The position numbers and the translations under genes are program-made. Under the pieces are notes generated by a model, which was given only the letters and a program-made list of their open reading frames with translations, ran no database searches and was not told where the DNA came from. A stretch of 64,000 bases of DNA from Microvirga arsenatis (lineage in GTDB: Bacteria > Pseudomonadota > Alphaproteobacteria > Rhizobiales > Beijerinckiaceae): the NCBI RefSeq assembly GCF_009910705.1, contig NZ_JAAAXJ010000007.1, forward strand, positions 180,952 to 244,951, written 5' to 3'. Of the stretch, positions 61,628 to 64,000 are shown piece by piece (positions within the stretch are counted from its first letter, which is position 1; each line of letters opens with the position of its first letter).

Positions 61628-62467
61628 CTATATGGGTCTGAAGGCAAAGTACCAGACGTCGGATGTGAAAAATCTGCTGGACAGGGCAATTGCTCTTGCG
61701 GCTGCATACACTGGCAGGGTTTTGGGAATTGAAATATTTCTATCAGCACGAATACGCTCATAAAGGCCATTTGTGATGATTGAGGTTAGCGGTCCAGATT
61801 TGACCAACCGGAAGCCGTGACGTTCCATTAGCCGTGGTAAGTTCTCCGTTGAGAAGTAACTCAGGTGAGGCGAGGGGAGACCCTGTTGCCACATCCTTGC
61901 CAAGCTTCCTTTCATGCCAAGTTGGGCTGCCATACGCGACAGGCGGAAGATGGTGCCGTCCGTGACCGGCAAGTTGATGATGACAACTCCACTGGGAGTT
62001 AGGCGCTCGCGGATACTTTGCGCCATTTTGTTGACGTCAGGTAAGTGTTCAAAAACATCGTTGAACGTAATGACGTCGTAACGCGCACCATCTGGAAGCG
62101 CCTCAGGGAAGTAGCCTTCAATAACGTGGATTCCTGCTTTGCGACTCAAAGCGGCCATGCTTGAGTCAGGTTCAATGCCAACGCCTTTGTATCCTCTCGC
62201 TTCTGCAGCTTGGATGAACCACCCGTGCGCGCATCCAACATCCAGTAGGGTTCCCTTCGGGGCCACGTCTGAGCAGGCATCGAGGAGTTCTTTGAAGTTA
62301 GCGAGTCGTACCGGCTTTAATCCTTGCTCCCTTACTCTTTCATCGATCCGGCTTCCGCTGTTGATAGTCACAGGAAGCGTGCTGCTAAAGAAGCCGCATC
62401 GCGTACAGCGAAACGTTTGCTCAAGAACGTCGGGCTCCATCTGATTTGAGCAAATGGAACATTCCAT
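61628..62467 (-). CDS. Class I methyltransferase with N-terminal zinc ribbon
   Basis: A 279-residue methyltransferase. The N-terminal Cys-x2-Cys ... Cys-x2-Cys pair (MECSICSNQMEPD, FRCTRCGFF) forms a small zinc ribbon. SAM motif I is GTLLDVGCAHGWFIQAAEA, acidic loop GVGIEPDSS; TFNDVFEHLPDVNKM is the usual 'D-V-h-E-H-h' post-motif. Close relatives occur in polysaccharide clusters as sugar methyltransferases. The gene lies 54 bases upstream of the GT-C-like gene on the same strand. Confidence 0.88.
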   Translation of the reverse strand: MECSICSNQMEPDVLEQTFRCTRCGFFSSTLPVTINSGSRIDERVREQGLKPVRLANFKELLDACSDVAPKGTLLDVGCAHGWFIQAAEARGYKGVGIEPDSSMAALSRKAGIHVIEGYFPEALPDGARYDVITFNDVFEHLPDVNKMAQSIRERLTPSGVVIINLPVTDGTIFRLSRMAAQLGMKGSLARMWQQGLPSPHLSYFSTENLPRLMERHGFRLVKSGPLTSIITNGLYERIRADRNISIPKTLPVYAAARAIALSSRFFTSDVWYFAFRPI

Positions 62468-63253
62468 CTATAATCTCCTGTGCGCTGCTGTTGCCTTACC
62501 GAGTAGGGAGAGTTCTGTCTACACGTCTCCACATAGATCTGTGATCTTCAGAGGGCTGGAGAACGAGCACAACAGCTAATCTAATGTGCGTGTTTTAGGC
62601 TCTGATCAGCTTTGGGAAGACCTGTGACCAAAGATCCTGCGCTGACGCGGCAGTAGCGTCACCGCGCGGTTGGGGAGCTTGCAAAGTCACCGGCTCGTAA
62701 GGGGATGTACGTCCCATACCCTCTCCTCCATGGCATCATAACACTTGGTCAGTTGGCTCAGGGTCTCAATCCACCGTTGGCTCTACACAGGCTAGCGCGG
62801 CTAGACTCCCGCCTTCCGCCACTCCCTAGGCGGCGCCAGCAGGGAAAAGCTCTTGCACCGCCAGGTCATCTCGCGGGCACGGGCTCCAGTAGGCCCATCG
62901 GCAGAGTCTGCCCCATTGCCCAGTCAAGGAGTTCGGATGCGAAGGCGAGGGCAGCCGCATCCGTGAGGCTAAGGTGGTGGCAGTGATCACGCCCGGCTAG
63001 GTGGCGCACAAATGCAACCTGAGGATCAGCCGCAGAATGCCGCCTAACGGACGAAGGTGATGCGACGGACGATGAAAGAGTCAGGGAAGAGGTCACCACA
63101 AGCGGTGGCGGAAATAGTTACAGAATCCCCGATTAGTATTGATCTGCAGGAGCCGCCGGCCGCTTTAATAGCTGGGAACTTCGCTGACGGTCAGTCATAG
63201 CTGTGCCGCGCTAAGATCGTGCATCTTCTTTAAAGACTATTGCATTTTTCATT
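62468..63253. other. Long intergenic region with scattered remnants
   Basis: Nearly 790 bases with one small candidate gene (62595-62717). The remainder holds minus-strand stretches with protein-like words, such as RWIETLSQLTKCYDAMEERV at about 62700-62790 and AAALAFASELLDWAMGQTLP at about 62880-62960. They lie in short frames with stops, so they look like relics of decayed genes or insertion elements. A long frame at 62705-62986 on the plus strand appears spurious. Confidence 0.4.
62595..62717 (-). CDS. Candidate small protein (40 residues)
   Basis: MGRTSPYEPVTLQAPQPRGD then ATAASAQDLWSQVFPKLIRA. The ATG is preceded by GGAGGAGAGGGT, a very strong ribosome binding site. There is no signal peptide or membrane segment. 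It lies in a region of decayed sequence upstream of the methyltransferase gene, same strand, and may be the 5' end of a lost gene as easily as a functional small protein. Confidence 0.38.
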   Translation of the reverse strand: MGRTSPYEPVTLQAPQPRGDATAASAQDLWSQVFPKLIRA

Positions 63254-63616
63254 CTAGCTAATGACTAGCGATATCCCGATTACCACAAATCCAACCCCAA
63301 CCCAATATTTAGCACTAAGTGGTTCTGAATAGATCAACCAACTGGCCAGAGGCAGAAGGATAAATGATAACGATGCAAAGGTATAAGCTATGGTCAATGG
63401 GATCCGTGACAAGAGCCAGATCCAATATACCATAGAAAAACCGTAGAGAGTACCAGTTGCCCAAAAACTGAAACTAAACGGCAGTTTCGAGGCAATTTCG
63501 GCGAGGGATGCCGAATAGCTTAGATCCCTCGCAACATATTTGAATGCGATTTGGCCTGCGGTCATAAAAAGCACGTAGCCAAACAGAAGTCCAATATTGG
63601 TAAGGCTGAGCTTCAC
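63254..63616 (-). CDS. Small EamA/SMR-type membrane transporter (ArnE-like)
   Basis: A 120-residue four-helix protein: LLFGYVLFMTAGQIAFKYV, FSFWATGTLYGFSMVYWIWLL, SRIPLTIAYTFASLSFILLPLASWLIY and YWVGVGFVVIGISLVIS. It resembles the small multidrug-resistance family and ArnE/ArnF-type halves that flip lipid-linked aminosugars, a role that would suit its location in a glycan cluster. The start is a GTG overlapping the preceding stop (GTGA). A partner subunit is not visible in this window. Confidence 0.82.
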   Translation of the reverse strand: MKLSLTNIGLLFGYVLFMTAGQIAFKYVARDLSYSASLAEIASKLPFSFSFWATGTLYGFSMVYWIWLLSRIPLTIAYTFASLSFILLPLASWLIYSEPLSAKYWVGVGFVVIGISLVIS

Positions 63617-63777
63617 CGGTCGCTCTCATAAGCAGAGGATGATTGCGCTCCAAAGGGCGAGCGCGGGGCAGGAATTCTGGAACAGAGAATGCTATTCACG
63701 AGCATAGTGTGATAGTCAGCAAGCACTTGCTTGCGGCTGTGGAGTTCCAAGATTCTGTCACTTGCTGTCCTCGTCAT
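63613..63777 (-). CDS. Possible small protein upstream of the SMR gene
   Basis: A 54-residue frame started at the ATG at 63777 (MTRTASDRILELHSRKQVLA) and ending SSSAYESDR; it is open to 63840. The GTGA overlap with the transporter start (63613-63616) is the main support. It looks like the C-terminal part of some larger protein rather than a free-standing family. No domain is recognised. Confidence 0.35.
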   Translation of the reverse strand: MTRTASDRILELHSRKQVLADYHTMLVNSILCSRIPAPRSPFGAQSSSAYESDR

Positions 63778-63855
63778 CGCTTTCAGCCGCGCTAGCGAAC
63801 CGTCTCTTGGCTGGTTGCGGGTGGGTTGATGATGAAGCATCTCCTCGAAACTGCT

Positions 63856-63999
63856 TCAGTGGATAAAGAATATGGTGCCGTCTTGGATGTGGTGGACTTT
63901 TGAGAGGGTGGCGTAGTCTCCGGGTGTTGCAACCCACACACCGGGATTCGGGCGTTGGAGCGCCGCGATCCCGCGGGAGACCACGCCATGACGGACCAT
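63856..63999 (-). CDS. Partial or short gene at the window edge
   Basis: A 47-residue frame on the minus strand: MVRHGVVSRGIAALQRPNPG then VWVATPGDYATLSKVHHIQD and GTIFFIH, stop at 63856. The methionine at 63999 is one base from the window end, so the gene may extend further. The sequence is protein-like; nothing is recognised. Confidence 0.35.
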   Translation of the reverse strand: MVRHGVVSRGIAALQRPNPGVWVATPGDYATLSKVHHIQDGTIFFIH

Positions 64000-64000
64000 A

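Overview
The window is high-GC chromosomal DNA from an alphaproteobacterium. Gene content and layout suggest the Hyphomicrobiales, most likely Methylobacteriaceae (Microvirga- or Methylobacterium-like): a divergent pair of citrate synthase-like genes with one fused to a helix-turn-helix, an orphan NepR-like protein, an HTH-RibB fusion, ATGA-coupled small operons and dispersed palindromic repeats. This placement is inferred from the genes, not from an rRNA gene.

Bases 1-29,200 are core-like: YgfZ, dihydroorotase, a HAD hydrolase, NUDIX, the citrate synthase pair, PdxH, a DnaJ-type co-chaperone, FabI, chorismate synthase, RibB, a histone-deacetylase-like hydrolase, an L,D-transpeptidase, patatin, MarR, BioY and DoxX, with many short conserved unknowns. 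Between aroC and the histone-deacetylase-like gene lie inverted REP-like repeats. Upstream of aroC is a 350-base leader with a near-consensus promoter and two strong hairpins. Two tRNA genes (Pro-CGG, Gln-TTG) end this part.

Bases 29,400-41,800 hold a large hybrid histidine kinase and a sugar operon on the minus strand: binding protein, two permeases, ATPase, TIM-barrel isomerase/epimerase, Gfo/Idh/MocA oxidoreductase and ThuA-like protein. A LacI regulator and a second Gfo/Idh/MocA oxidoreductase run the other way, and a perfect palindrome sits between. The gene set resembles the rhizobial thu locus, so oxidation of a disaccharide to a 3-keto sugar is a reasonable inference.

Bases 42,000-64,000 are a surface-polysaccharide locus: phosphohexomutase, nucleotide-sugar dehydrogenase, Wzm/Wzt-type ABC exporter, dTDP-sugar genes rfbB-rfbC-rfbA (no rfbD here), several glycosyltransferases, methyltransferases, a multi-span GT-C-like protein and a small flippase-like protein. 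Two very large composite glycosyltransferases stand out. One of 1026 residues combines a deacetylase-like domain, a GT2 domain, a coiled coil, four ~38-residue repeats and a second GT2 domain. From about 52.6 kb the DNA becomes visibly richer in A+T and contains a decayed IS3-type transposase next to a methyltransferase pseudogene, as expected of a variable, partly acquired glycan locus.
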